Origin: Candidatus Woesearchaeota archaeon
GTDB lineage: Archaea; Nanobdellota; Nanobdellia; Woesearchaeales; UBA525
Assembly: GCA_027371725.1 (NCBI GenBank)
Contig: DAHXMN010000011.1
Coordinates: forward strand, 1-13,210
Direction of reading: 5' to 3'
DNA length: 13,210 bases
Part shown: piece by piece, positions 1 through 5,538 of the stretch
Layout of the letters: every line of letters starts with the position of its first letter
Numbering within the stretch: position 1 is the first letter of the stretch
Position numbers and translations under genes: made by a program
The notes under the pieces: generated by a model
What the model was told of the DNA's origin: nothing
Database searches by the model: none
What the model saw: only the letters and a program-made list of their open reading frames with translations

Positions 1-1
1 G

Positions 2-859
2 CTCTGGAACGAGCAGACCGGCTTGTTCGGCCAGTTCACGGAGGGAGACACCGTCAAGGTGAAGAACGCCTTCGTCAAGGAGAACCGCGGCTATCCGGAG
101 CTCCACCTCAATACGGATTCGCGCCTCGAGATCAGGCCGGAGGGCGTCACCGTCGCCGCGCCCCAGCAGCGGCAGCAGCGCCCGGTGCGCGAACGGAAGA
201 CGATCAAGGAACTGGCGGGAGAAGAGGAGAACGTCGAGCTCCTCTGCACCGTCGTCCAGGTCTACGACCCCCGGTTCTTCAACGTCTGCCCGCAGTGCAA
301 CAAACGGCTGCTTCAGACGGGAGACGCGTCGAAGTGCCAAGAGCATGGTACCGTCACCCCGCAGACGAACTACGTCCTGAGCGCGTTCCTGGACGACGGC
401 ACAGGGAACATCAGGGCCACGTTCTGGAAGCAGCAGGCGCAGCGCCTCTGCGACAAGACGGACGGGGAGTTCCTCCAGTACCAGCAGCACCCGCAAGCGT
501 TCGAGGCGGTGAAGCAGGACCTGCTCGGCGAGATCGTCAAGGTGGTCGGCCGCTGCCGGAAGAACGAGACGTTCGACCGGGTCGAGTTGACCGTCAATCT
601 CATCTTCCTGCACGTCGACCCGGAAGAGGAACTGGCGCGCATGGCCGAGGAGTCCAAAGGGTCCGTCGAGAAGCTCGATGCGCCCGCACCCATCAAGCAG
701 GAGATCAAGAAGGCGCTGGACGGTCCGAAGCGGCCGGCGAAAGTCGAGGTCGAGGAAGAGGAGTTCGAAGGCGAGGAGGACCTGGACGAGGCGAAGCCCG
801 CGTTCGACGAGGAGGCGATCTCGCTCGACGATTTAGAGGATTTGGACGGGAAGCTCTGA
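2..859 (+). CDS. Replication protein A (RPA-type ssDNA-binding protein), 5'-truncated
   Basis: The reading frame is open from the first full codon of the window, so the gene begins upstream; 285 residues are visible. The TTG at 23 is an in-frame Leu inside an OB-fold strand (LWNEQTGLFGQF), not a start. Visible parts in order: the end of one OB fold (LWNEQTG to about ELHLN), a Gln/Arg-rich linker, a second OB fold holding a zinc finger (CPQC near residue 96 and CQEH near 112, a C-x2-C-x12-C-x2-H pattern) and the strand region YVLSAFLDDGTGNIRATFW, then a very acidic C-terminal tail. Archaeal RPA proteins coat ssDNA during replication, recombination and repair, and the acidic tail is typical of protein-contact tails of SSBs. 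RadA lies 0.8 kb downstream. The stop is 5 bp from the end of the convergent small gene. Zinc binding is inferred from the motif. Confidence 0.88.
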   Translation, partial: LWNEQTGLFGQFTEGDTVKVKNAFVKENRGYPELHLNTDSRLEIRPEGVTVAAPQQRQQRPVRERKTIKELAGEEENVELLCTVVQVYDPRFFNVCPQCNKRLLQTGDASKCQEHGTVTPQTNYVLSAFLDDGTGNIRATFWKQQAQRLCDKTDGEFLQYQQHPQAFEAVKQDLLGEIVKVVGRCRKNETFDRVELTVNLIFLHVDPEEELARMAEESKGSVEKLDAPAPIKQEIKKALDGPKRPAKVEVEEEEFEGEEDLDEAKPAFDEEAISLDDLEDLDGKL

Positions 860-864
860 GAATT

Positions 865-1068
865 CTACGCGTACCGCCGCCGCGCGAGCGACGCGGTGAA
901 CGTGCCGATCCCGATCAGGAGCAGGAAGAGGCCGGCGAAGAGCTTGATCAGCCTGACCAGCGTCGTCCAGTCCAGCGCGAGCAGCCAGACGCCGATGACC
1001 GCTAAAGCGGCGCCGATCGCCATGCCGATGATGCTCGGCTTCCGCGGCGTGACGTTGATCATGACCAT
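865..1068 (-). CDS. Small two-helix membrane protein, unknown function
   Basis: This is a 67-residue protein that I do not recognise as a named family. Two hydrophobic segments are clear, about residues 13-30 (IIGMAIGAALAVIGVWLLAL) and 38-60 (LIKLFAGLFLLLIGIGTF), joined by a short polar turn. Both ends are basic (TPRKP at the N terminus, LARRRYA at the C terminus), which by the positive-inside rule suggests that both ends face the cytoplasm. The ATG at 1068 is chosen because a TATA-like box lies about 28 nt upstream of it, which fits a leaderless transcript. There is no Shine-Dalgarno sequence. The gene is convergent with RPA with only 5 bp between the stops. An overlapping longer minus-strand frame (833-1081) is Arg/His-rich and is a shadow. 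Confidence 0.72.
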   Translation of the reverse strand: MVMINVTPRKPSIIGMAIGAALAVIGVWLLALDWTTLVRLIKLFAGLFLLLIGIGTFTASLARRRYA

Positions 1069-1090
1069 GTCGGTACGGCACTCAGTCAGT

Positions 1091-1100
1091 GTTTATAAAA
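1091..1100 (-). promoter_or_regulatory. TATA box of the 67-aa membrane protein gene
   Basis: On the minus strand this reads TTTTATAAAC, an archaeal TATA-like box centred about 28 nt upstream of the ATG at 1068. The expected transcription start therefore falls at or next to the start codon, giving a leaderless mRNA. Confidence 0.6.
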
Positions 1101-1121
1101 AATTCGGCTGTGAAAATACAT

Positions 1122-1161
1122 TCTCGGACAGAACCCACAAGCCGCCGGAACATGTCCGAGA
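1122..1161. repeat. Perfect 9-bp inverted repeat in the divergent promoter region
   Basis: TCTCGGACA at 1122-1130 is matched by its exact reverse complement TGTCCGAGA at 1153-1161, separated by 22 nt. It lies just upstream of the minus-strand TATA box (1091-1100) and about 75 nt before the plus-strand TATA-like box (1237-1246), within the 322-bp gap between divergent genes. It could be a regulator site or an RNA hairpin. Apart from this dyad and the two TATA-like boxes I see nothing else in 1069-1390. Confidence 0.45.
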
Positions 1162-1236
1162 GGGCCTGTAACGTCCAGATTCTGTCACTCCAGCCTCCTC
1201 ATCTTCCGCCGAGCCACTGGACACGCGTCCGCAGCG

Positions 1237-1246
1237 CTTTTTAAGG
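1237..1246 (+). promoter_or_regulatory. Candidate TATA box for the 84-aa gene and radA
   Basis: CTTTTTAAGG is the only clear TATA-like stretch on the plus strand between 1100 and the 84-aa gene. Transcription would start near 1268, giving a leader of about 120 nt before the ATG at 1391. The ATG at 1256 is too close to this box to be a leaderless start. Confidence 0.4.
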
Positions 1247-1390
1247 AAGCCGATTATGCAGGGGGTAGTCGCAAAGAAGCGGCCTCCACTCCCCGGCGTC
1301 GCACGGCTCCGCAACATCGCCGCGTCACGCCGCCCTTTTTCCAAAGGAACGGGAGCTGAAACAAGACGGGAAACCAAGGAGGGACCGAAG

Positions 1391-1645
1391 ATGGAAGCAA
1401 ACAGCGCGGCGAACCTGCCGCTGAAGAAATTCCGTGCCGGCGCGGTCTGCGCAACGGTGTGGAACAACCACGCGAAGGAGGGGGACGGCGAGTACAAGAC
1501 CGTCTCGTTCGAGCGCGGGTACAAGGACAAGGACGGCGTCTGGAAGACCAGCAACAGCCTGCGCATGGGCGACCTGCCGAAAGCGGCGCTCGTCCTGCAG
1601 AAGGCGTACGAGTACCTCGCCCTTGGCGAGGACGCGGAGGCCTGA
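1391..1645 (+). CDS. Conserved small protein of unknown function (84 aa) between RPA and RadA
   Basis: The ATG at 1391 is chosen over the in-frame ATG at 1256 because AAGGAGGG at 1376-1383 lies 7 nt upstream; the extra N-terminal stretch would also be low-complexity and basic. The 84-residue protein has the order KFRAGAV-ATVWNN, a KTVSFERGYKDKDG strand-turn, W-K-T-S-N-SLRMGDLPKAA, then a helix VLQKAYEYLAL. This looks like several beta-strands followed by one helix. From memory it resembles short bacterial and phage proteins with a KxxxGAxxATxW pattern and a C-terminal DLxxAxxxxxxA helix, but I know no firm function. A PC4-like ssDNA-binding fold is possible and is only inference. radA starts 40 bp downstream, so the two may be co-transcribed; a T6 run sits between them. 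Confidence 0.8.
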   Translation: MEANSAANLPLKKFRAGAVCATVWNNHAKEGDGEYKTVSFERGYKDKDGVWKTSNSLRMGDLPKAALVLQKAYEYLALGEDAEA

Positions 1646-1647
1646 GC

Positions 1648-1653
1648 TTTTTT
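1648..1653 (+). terminator. Oligo-T run after the 84-aa gene
   Basis: TTTTTT directly follows the stop codon at 1643-1645. Archaeal transcription can end at oligo-T tracts, so this may end some of the transcripts; read-through into radA is also plausible. TTTATAAT at 1663-1670 could add an internal promoter. Confidence 0.3.
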
Positions 1654-1685
1654 CTCTAAATCTTTATAATGACTGGGTGATACCG

Positions 1686-2780
1686 ATGGATGCAGAAGCG
1701 ATTATGCAAGAGTACGAGCCCCTCTCCACAGAGGAGGCGAAGAACGACGTGAAGGCGGAGAAGAAGGCGAAGAAGATGGCGAAGGAAGCGAAAGAGGCAA
1801 AGGCCGAAGAGCGCCTCATCCCCGAGAAGAAATCCTTGCGCAGCCAGAACGACGAGCAGACGATCACTGACCTGCCCGGCGTCGGCGCCGCCACCGCCGA
1901 GAAGCTGATCATGACCGGTTTCGACGACCTCCTCTCGATAGCCGTCGCCACGCCCGGCCAGCTCGTCGACGCGGCCGGCGTCACGGACGTGACGGCGCGG
2001 AAGATCATCAAGGCCGCGAGGGACAATCTCGACATGGGGTTCCAGTCCGGCATGGACGTCATGGCGAAGCGGAACACGATCCAGAAGATCAGCACCGGCG
2101 TCGCGGCGTTCGATGCGATCCTCGGCGGCGGTTTCGAGACGGGCGGCATCACAGAGTGCTTCGGCCAGTACGGCAGCGGCAAGACCCAGGTGGCGCACGC
2201 CCTCGCGGTCAACATCCAGGCGGCTGACCCGACGGCGATCGTCGTCTACATCGATACTGAGAACACGTTCCGGCCGGAGCGCATCACGCAGTTCGCCAAG
2301 GGGAAGGGCCTCGACCCGGAACAGGCGCTCAACAACATCAAGGTGGCGAAGGCGTACAACTCCGACCACCAGATGCTGCTCGCGGAGAAGGTGGAGGACC
2401 TGTTGAAGGCGGGCGAGAACGTCAAGCTCGTCATCGTCGACTCGCTCACTGCGCACTTCCGCGCCGAGTTCGTCGGCCGCGGCACACTCGCGGAGCGGCA
2501 GCAGAAGATCAACAAGCATATGCACACGCTCGCCAAGCTCGCCGATCTGTACAACCTGTCGGTCTACGTGACGAACCAGGTGATGGCCAAGCCCGACCAG
2601 TTCTTCGGCGACCCGACCGAGGCGATCGGCGGCAACATCGTCGGCCACAACAGCACGTTCCGCGTCTACCTCCGTCGTGGCAAGAAGGGCACCCGGGTCG
2701 CGAAGCTGATCGACGCGCCGAACATGCCGGACGCGGAGTGCGTCTTCCAGGTCACCGAGGAAGGCCTCATCGACGCGTGA
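1686..2780 (+). CDS. radA: RadA recombinase
   Basis: A 364-residue archaeal RecA/Rad51-family recombinase, which forms ATP-dependent filaments on ssDNA and drives strand exchange. In order: a Lys/Ala/Glu-rich N-terminal extension (about 1-55), a helix-hairpin-helix domain (about 59-112, ITDLPGVGAATAEKL), the linker with the polymerisation motif, and the ATPase core. Walker A is GQYGSGKT (160-167), Walker B is LVIVDS (248-253), and TNQV (296-299) is the usual core motif. It has no intein. The interface FxxA motif of the family is FQSG (119-122) here. ATG 1686 is preceded by GGGTGAT at 1675-1681, a good ribosome-binding site; ATG 1704 is a less likely alternative. Longer upstream frames are shadows of the previous gene. 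RPA and the 84-aa protein lie upstream. Confidence 0.96.
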   Translation: MDAEAIMQEYEPLSTEEAKNDVKAEKKAKKMAKEAKEAKAEERLIPEKKSLRSQNDEQTITDLPGVGAATAEKLIMTGFDDLLSIAVATPGQLVDAAGVTDVTARKIIKAARDNLDMGFQSGMDVMAKRNTIQKISTGVAAFDAILGGGFETGGITECFGQYGSGKTQVAHALAVNIQAADPTAIVVYIDTENTFRPERITQFAKGKGLDPEQALNNIKVAKAYNSDHQMLLAEKVEDLLKAGENVKLVIVDSLTAHFRAEFVGRGTLAERQQKINKHMHTLAKLADLYNLSVYVTNQVMAKPDQFFGDPTEAIGGNIVGHNSTFRVYLRRGKKGTRVAKLIDAPNMPDAECVFQVTEEGLIDA

Positions 2781-2786
2781 GTTCGC

Positions 2787-2860
2787 GCCCCCCTCTTTTT
2801 CCCCCTTTTTTCCTCCTTCTTCGTTCTTTAGCGCATTCTTTTTTTCGTTTTTTCCTTTGT
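2787..2860 (+). terminator. Pyrimidine-rich termination region after radA
   Basis: Directly after the radA stop there are repeated T runs (T5, T6, T7, T6) within C/T-rich DNA on the plus strand and no hairpin. This is the usual form of archaeal intrinsic termination. Confidence 0.6.
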
Positions 2861-2873
2861 TCCTAGTAGGTTT

Positions 2874-2942
2874 CCGTGCGAGCATGTGCCACTCCTCGCG
2901 TCGTGGCGATATCCGCGCATAGCGCGGCACGGGCTCGCATGG
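2874..2942 (+). ncRNA. Three-way-junction RNA-like element, copy 1
   Basis: A 69-nt element that folds into three stems: P1 CCGTGCGAGC (2874-2883) with GCTCGCATGG (2933-2942), P2 GCCAC (2888-2892) with GTGGC (2903-2907), and P3 CCGCG (2913-2917) with CGCGG (2923-2927). A second copy lies at 9684-9752, exactly 6810 bp away. Similarity extends over about 85 nt (2861-2945 with 9671-9755) with 8 mismatches and a 35-nt identical core (2890-2924). The four differences inside stems all keep pairing through G-U, and only if the plus strand is the RNA. Both copies follow a pyrimidine-rich terminator downstream of a plus-strand gene. It could be a small RNA, a 3' UTR element or a mobile repeat. The short peptides shared by both copies in other frames follow from the nucleotide identity. 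Confidence 0.55.
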
Positions 2943-3007
2943 CAAAGACTCGTAAAGAACCGTCCGAGATAAACCCGAGAAAGGACGTTCTCGCGACCAG
3001 TTTTTCA

Positions 3008-3020
3008 TTAAATTTTAATA
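3008..3020 (+). promoter_or_regulatory. TATA box of the TRAM protein gene
   Basis: TTAAATTTTAATA is a strongly AT-rich stretch in GC-rich surroundings. Transcription should start near 3042, leaving about 40 nt of leader before ATG 3084. Confidence 0.55.
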
Positions 3021-3042
3021 CTTCCCCGCGAGACCCTTGGCC

Positions 3043-3060
3043 GCGGGGCTGGCGCCCCGC
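3043..3060 (+). other. Perfect 7-bp hairpin in the TRAM leader
   Basis: GCGGGGC (3043-3049) pairs with GCCCCGC (3054-3060) around a TGGC loop. It lies right where the transcript is expected to begin and 10 nt before the GGTGA ribosome-binding site, so it may protect the 5' end or affect translation. The role is inference. Confidence 0.45.
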
Positions 3061-3083
3061 AAAACACGCAGGTGAATACGGCA

Positions 3084-3428
3084 ATGTATGGTGAAGACCG
3101 GTATGGTGGCGGGGGGTTCGCCCGCCAATCCACGCCGCCCGTGAGGGAAGGCGAGGAGTTCGACGTGACGATAGAGGCCGTCGGCGAGAAGGGCGACGGC
3201 ATCGCGCGGCGCAAGGGGTTCGTCCTCTTCGTGCCGAGCACGAAGGCGGGCGACGAGGTCAGGATCAGGGTGACCAAGGTGCTCGCTAAGGTCGGCTTCG
3301 CGGAGAAGATCGGCGAGGCGCAGAAGAAGCCGGAAACCGCCGCACCGTCCCGGCCGCAGAAGGCGCCTGAACCCGAGTTCGAGGCGCATGAGGAGCTCGA
3401 CTCCGAGGACTTCGGCGAAGAATCCTGA
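3084..3428 (+). CDS. TRAM-domain protein (small RNA-binding/RNA chaperone type)
   Basis: A 114-residue protein with a Gly-rich N terminus (MYGEDRYGGGGF), one TRAM domain (about residues 18-78: PVREGEEFDVTIEAVGEKGD, GIARRKGFVLFVP, AGDEVRIRVTKVLAKVGFAE) and an acidic, Pro-rich tail. TRAM is a beta-barrel that binds tRNA and rRNA in modification enzymes. Stand-alone TRAM proteins are common in euryarchaea, and one is reported as a cold-responsive RNA chaperone in a methanogen. GGTGA at 3071-3075 lies 8 nt before ATG 3084, which favours this start over the in-frame GTG at 3072 that overlaps it. The acidic tail is an addition to the core domain. The gene has its own TATA box and a T6 run after its stop. 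Confidence 0.88.
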   Translation: MYGEDRYGGGGFARQSTPPVREGEEFDVTIEAVGEKGDGIARRKGFVLFVPSTKAGDEVRIRVTKVLAKVGFAEKIGEAQKKPETAAPSRPQKAPEPEFEAHEELDSEDFGEES

Positions 3429-3431
3429 ACC

Positions 3432-3440
3432 TTCTTTTTT
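3432..3440 (+). terminator. Oligo-T terminator after the TRAM gene
   Basis: A TTCTTTTTT run lies just after the stop at 3426-3428, with no hairpin, as expected for archaeal termination. Confidence 0.45.
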
Positions 3441-3446
3441 CCCAAA

Positions 3447-3456
3447 CATTTTAGTA
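3447..3456 (+). promoter_or_regulatory. TATA box of thpR
   Basis: CATTTTAGTA is centred about 28 nt upstream of ATG 3480, so the message is expected to be leaderless. No ribosome-binding site is visible before the start, which agrees. Confidence 0.55.
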
Positions 3457-3479
3457 CCTGTGCTGCTCCGTTCTGCGGC

Positions 3480-3995
3480 ATGCGTCTCTTCGTCGCGATC
3501 GACCTCCCTCCGGAGCTCCAGGAACGGATCCGCGAGCTGGAGGAAGGGCTCGGATCATCGTTCCGGAAGATGGACCCCGCAGACATCCATCTGACCATCA
3601 AATTCTTGGGTGAGGTCCGCGATGAGAAGCTCGATAAGGTGAAGGCCGCGCTCTCTTCCGTGCGGATGTCCGAGGTCAAGCTTGAGTCGACGAAGCTCGG
3701 CTCCTTCCCGCATGTCCTCTGGCTCGGGGTCAAGTTGAACTCCGAGCTGGCGCAGCTCCAGCAGGAGGTGCAGCGCGCGGTGCGTCCGTTCGCGATGAAC
3801 GACCCGCGCGCCTTCAAGCCGCACCTCACGATCGCTCGGTTCGAGCGTTTGAGCGGAGAGGATGAGGCGCTGCTGAAAGGGCTGCTCAAGGAGCGTGTCG
3901 AGGAGAGGTGGAAGGCCTGCTCTTTCACGCTCTATCAGAGCATGCTCACGGCCGCGGGGCCGCGGTACGAGGCGTTGGCGCGCTTCCCGGCGTGA
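3480..3995 (+). CDS. thpR: RNA 2',3'-cyclic phosphodiesterase (2'-5' RNA ligase family)
   Basis: A 171-residue member of the 2H phosphoesterase superfamily. Both signature motifs are present: HLTI at 37-40 (context DIHLTIKFLGEV) and HLTI at 115-118 (context KPHLTIARF). The N terminus MRLFVAIDLPPELQERI is typical of ThpR/LigT. The family hydrolyses 2',3'-cyclic phosphate RNA ends to 2'-phosphate and can join tRNA half molecules in vitro; the in vivo role is not settled. Length is normal for the family. The start is fixed by the first ATG and a TATA box 28 nt upstream. The last 50 bp overlap the 3' end of the convergent gene at 3946-4485. The TRAM gene upstream also handles RNA, but each has its own promoter. 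Confidence 0.93.
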   Translation: MRLFVAIDLPPELQERIRELEEGLGSSFRKMDPADIHLTIKFLGEVRDEKLDKVKAALSSVRMSEVKLESTKLGSFPHVLWLGVKLNSELAQLQQEVQRAVRPFAMNDPRAFKPHLTIARFERLSGEDEALLKGLLKERVEERWKACSFTLYQSMLTAAGPRYEALARFPA

Positions 3996-4485
3996 ACTCG
4001 TCGTCGCGCGTGAGGAACTGTGCGAGGTACTCGATCGTCGGCCCGACGACCGGGCTGCGGGAGACAGCGACGCCGTGGATCTCGTGACGCGGTATCCCCC
4101 GTTCTTCGAGGCTGCGGCGCAGGTACGCGAACGTCTGGTTCTCGGGGGGGTTGACGAGGACGACCACGTTCGGAAGGAGATACTCGTCAGGCGAGCCGGG
4201 CAACGCGGCCGTGCCGTATGCGAGGCCGTTGCGTGCCTCGTGCTCCGCCTTGGCGCGGAGGTGGCTGTCCTGCATCACCACGCCGCGCCACGCCAGTTCT
4301 TTCGCGAAGAGCGTCCGTTGTTGTCGGATGAGCGCCATGACTTCCTCGTAGTCGTCCCGCTCCGTGCCGAGGATGCGTCCGACGGAGTCGTAGACTGTGA
4401 AGTCGAGGCAGCGCGCGAGCTTCCGTGCGAACGCGTCCGTCTCGCAGCGGTGTTGGCCTTCGATGGCTATGAGGAGGTTCTTCAT
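3946..4485 (-). CDS. Thymidylate-kinase-like P-loop-fold protein lacking the Walker A lysine
   Basis: A 179-residue protein whose order resembles thymidylate kinase: MKNLLIAIEG (1-10) at the P-loop strand, a DR-like motif DSHLRAKAEHEARNGLAYG (73-91) where TMK has DRYxxSxxAYQ, and a strand NVVVLVNPPENQTFAYLRR (106-124) matching the TMK strand IxLDVPPExALxR. In place of EGxDGxGKS it has EGQHRCETD, so the conserved Gly and Lys of Walker A are replaced by Glu and Thr. It probably does not bind nucleotide in the usual way and may be a pseudoenzyme. ATG 4485 is chosen because a TATA box lies 30 nt upstream (leaderless); the upstream in-frame ATG at 4545 lies on the far side of that box. The Pro/Ala-rich C-terminal tail is encoded antisense to the end of thpR. 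Confidence 0.72.
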   Translation of the reverse strand: MKNLLIAIEGQHRCETDAFARKLARCLDFTVYDSVGRILGTERDDYEEVMALIRQQRTLFAKELAWRGVVMQDSHLRAKAEHEARNGLAYGTAALPGSPDEYLLPNVVVLVNPPENQTFAYLRRSLEERGIPRHEIHGVAVSRSPVVGPTIEYLAQFLTRDDEFTPGSAPTPRTAAPRP

Positions 4486-4510
4486 ACTATGCCTGCCAGC
4501 GTTCGGCCTC

Positions 4511-4520
4511 TGTTTAAATC
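4511..4520 (-). promoter_or_regulatory. TATA box of the TMK-like gene
   Basis: GATTTAAACA on the minus strand, centred about 30 nt upstream of ATG 4485. It fits a leaderless transcript and decides between the two possible starts. Confidence 0.6.
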
Positions 4521-4580
4521 CCTTTCTCTTGCTGAGGGACGACAAAAATTATTTTCTATATAGCATTTATTATGGATTAG

Positions 4581-4590
4581 TTTTTTAAAC
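4581..4590 (+). promoter_or_regulatory. Candidate TATA box of rpsB
   Basis: TTTTTTAAAC is the plus-strand TATA-like box closest to rpsB. Transcription would start near 4613, giving a leader of about 260 nt. A second AT-rich block, TTCTATATAGC around 4554-4564, could be used instead. Confidence 0.45.
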
Positions 4591-4731
4591 CCCTCCTCGC
4601 TCCTCAAAAGCATTACCTCGCCTCCCGTCGGAGTTCGGGAGGCCCCGCGTCGTCGCGGGCGCACAGGTGATAAAGCTGCGGAAAAGGACGAGAACTTCTC
4701 TCCTTATCCGAAGACAGGCGCGAGCCGCGCA

Positions 4732-4762
4732 GCGGAGGCTTCGTCCTCCCTCCGGTCCGGGG
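4732..4762 (+). repeat. 31-nt repeat, copy upstream of rpsB
   Basis: This 31-nt stretch recurs at 5539-5569 with one difference (C or G at position 19). Its first part forms the hairpin GGAGG-CTTCGT-CCTCC, followed by TCCGGTCCGGGG. The two copies sit on either side of rpsB. The shared end CTCCCTCCGGTCCG also occurs at 6746-6759. Confidence 0.7.
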
Positions 4763-4840
4763 TCTTGTCGGGCGCTCGGGATCATGGCTCACGCCATCCT
4801 CGCGCCCGGACACCGTTCCAAGGCGGCGCTGCTCGCGGAC
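4744..4840 (+). repeat. Structured repeat family 2, copy A
   Basis: Related to 6744-6841 at almost exactly 2000 bp distance. Shared blocks are CTCCCTCCGGTCCG, GTCGGGCGCTC, CGCGCCCG and CCAAGGCGGCGC. The outer stem CGGGCGC (4769-4775) with GCGCCCG (4802-4808) is identical in both copies. The inner hairpin here is ATGGC-TCAC-GCCAT (4784-4797), while in the other copy it is ATGGTC-CGCG-GACCAT: different sequence, kept pairing. GTCCG near 4755-4759 can pair with CGGAC near 4836-4840 to close the element. It lies in the rpsB leader. Confidence 0.5.
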
Positions 4841-4875
4841 GAAGCAAACGGAACGAAGAACCGAAGGTGAATACC

Positions 4876-5481
4876 ATGACCGACGAGACCATCGACCTGC
4901 TCGTGCCGAACGAGGAGTACCTGAAGAGCGGCATCCACATCGGCACGAAGTTCAAGACCAAGTACATGAAGGACTTCATCTACAAGACGCGTCCCGACGG
5001 ATTGTCCGTGCTGAACATCGAGGAGATCGACAAGCGCATCCGGATCGCCATCACGTTCCTCAGCGCGTACGAGCCCGGCGACATCGTCATCGTCTCGAGA
5101 AGGGAGAACGGCTGGAAGGGCGTCAAGAAGATGGCCGAGCTCCTCGGCATCCGTTACTTCGCCGGCCGCTACCCGCCGGGCATCTTCACGAACACGCAGC
5201 TCAAGGGATTCGTCGAGGCGAAGCTCGTCGTCGCGTGCGACCCGTGGCCGGACCGGAACGCCATCACGGACGCGGCGAGCGTCGGCATCCCCATCGTCGC
5301 GTTCTGCGACACGAACAACCAGGCGAACAGCATCGACCTCGTCGTGCCGTGCAACAACAAGGGGAAGAAGAGCCTCGGCCTCCTCTTCTACCTCCTCACC
5401 AAGGGCATGATGGAGGCGAAGGGCCTGCTCAACAAGGGCCAGGCGCCGGATTTCACCGTCGACGACTTCACGAGCGAGTGA
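4876..5481 (+). CDS. rpsB: 30S ribosomal protein S2 (uS2), archaeal type
   Basis: A 201-residue protein of normal length for archaeal S2. Recognisable segments are LLVPNEEYLKSGIHIGTKFK near the N terminus (the SGIHIGT motif, about 18-24), FIYKTRPDGLSVLNIEEIDK, the stretch FAGRYPPGIFTN, the motif VACDPWPDRNAITDAASVGI, IPIVAFCDTNN, and VVPCNNKGKKSLGLLFYLL near the end. S2 sits at the head-body junction of the small subunit and is needed for late 30S assembly. AAGGTGA at 4864-4870 lies 5 nt before ATG 4876 and fixes the start; an upstream in-frame ATG at 4765 would add a basic, non-conserved stretch that belongs to the leader. The gene stands alone here, without other ribosomal protein genes next to it. 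Confidence 0.96.
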   Translation: MTDETIDLLVPNEEYLKSGIHIGTKFKTKYMKDFIYKTRPDGLSVLNIEEIDKRIRIAITFLSAYEPGDIVIVSRRENGWKGVKKMAELLGIRYFAGRYPPGIFTNTQLKGFVEAKLVVACDPWPDRNAITDAASVGIPIVAFCDTNNQANSIDLVVPCNNKGKKSLGLLFYLLTKGMMEAKGLLNKGQAPDFTVDDFTSE

Positions 5482-5487
5482 GCCGGA

Positions 5488-5512
5488 AAAAACCTTTTTT
5501 TCCTTTTCCTCT
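5488..5512 (+). terminator. Oligo-T terminator after rpsB
   Basis: Directly after the stop comes an AAAAAA-CC-TTTTTTT stretch followed by further T runs in C/T-rich DNA. This fits archaeal termination and separates rpsB from the structured region that follows. Confidence 0.55.
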
Positions 5513-5538
5513 TTCTTCACGTTGTCATCATCGTTGCC

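Larger units (their letters stand above)
4613..4875 (+). promoter_or_regulatory. Long structured leader upstream of rpsB
   Basis: The roughly 260-nt region between the likely promoter and rpsB holds a series of hairpins: CCTCCC/GGGAGG (4621-4642), CCCGCG-TCGT-CGCGGG (4644-4659), GCTGCG (4674-4679) with CGCAGC (4728-4733) enclosing an imperfect AAGG-GAGAA/TTCTC-CCTT hairpin, GGAGG/CCTCC in the 31-nt repeat, and the two-part structure at 4769-4808. The leader ends in AAGGTGA before ATG 4876. Ribosomal protein mRNAs are often controlled by binding of their own product to the leader; that this happens here is inference. Confidence 0.4.

Noticed and set aside
1256..1390. N-terminal extension of the 84-aa protein from ATG 1256
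   Set aside because: The extension is basic and low-complexity, ATG 1256 has no ribosome-binding site and is too near the TATA-like box, whereas ATG 1391 has AAGGAGGG at good spacing.
1656..3008. Long minus-strand ORF antisense to radA (450 aa)
   Set aside because: Arg/Leu/Asp/Val-rich shadow frame of a GC-rich gene; radA on the other strand has full motifs.
2863..3084. Minus-strand ORF sharing ADIATTRGV with a minus-strand ORF at 9673-10086
   Set aside because: The protein similarity is confined to the duplicated 69-nt structured element, and the stem changes favour a plus-strand RNA over a coding sequence.
4810..4845. CCAAGGCGGCG resembling the D-arm of a Leu or Ser tRNA
   Set aside because: No T-arm GGTTCRA, anticodon stem or acceptor stem follows. 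No tRNA was found in the window.
4667..4870. 67-aa basic leader ORF (GTG start within AGGTGAT) ending next to the rpsB start
   Set aside because: It covers the hairpins and repeats of the leader, its product is low-complexity and Arg-rich, and it has no proper ribosome-binding site of its own. The shared peptide RRLRPPSGPG with the stretch after rpsB comes from the 31-nt DNA repeat.
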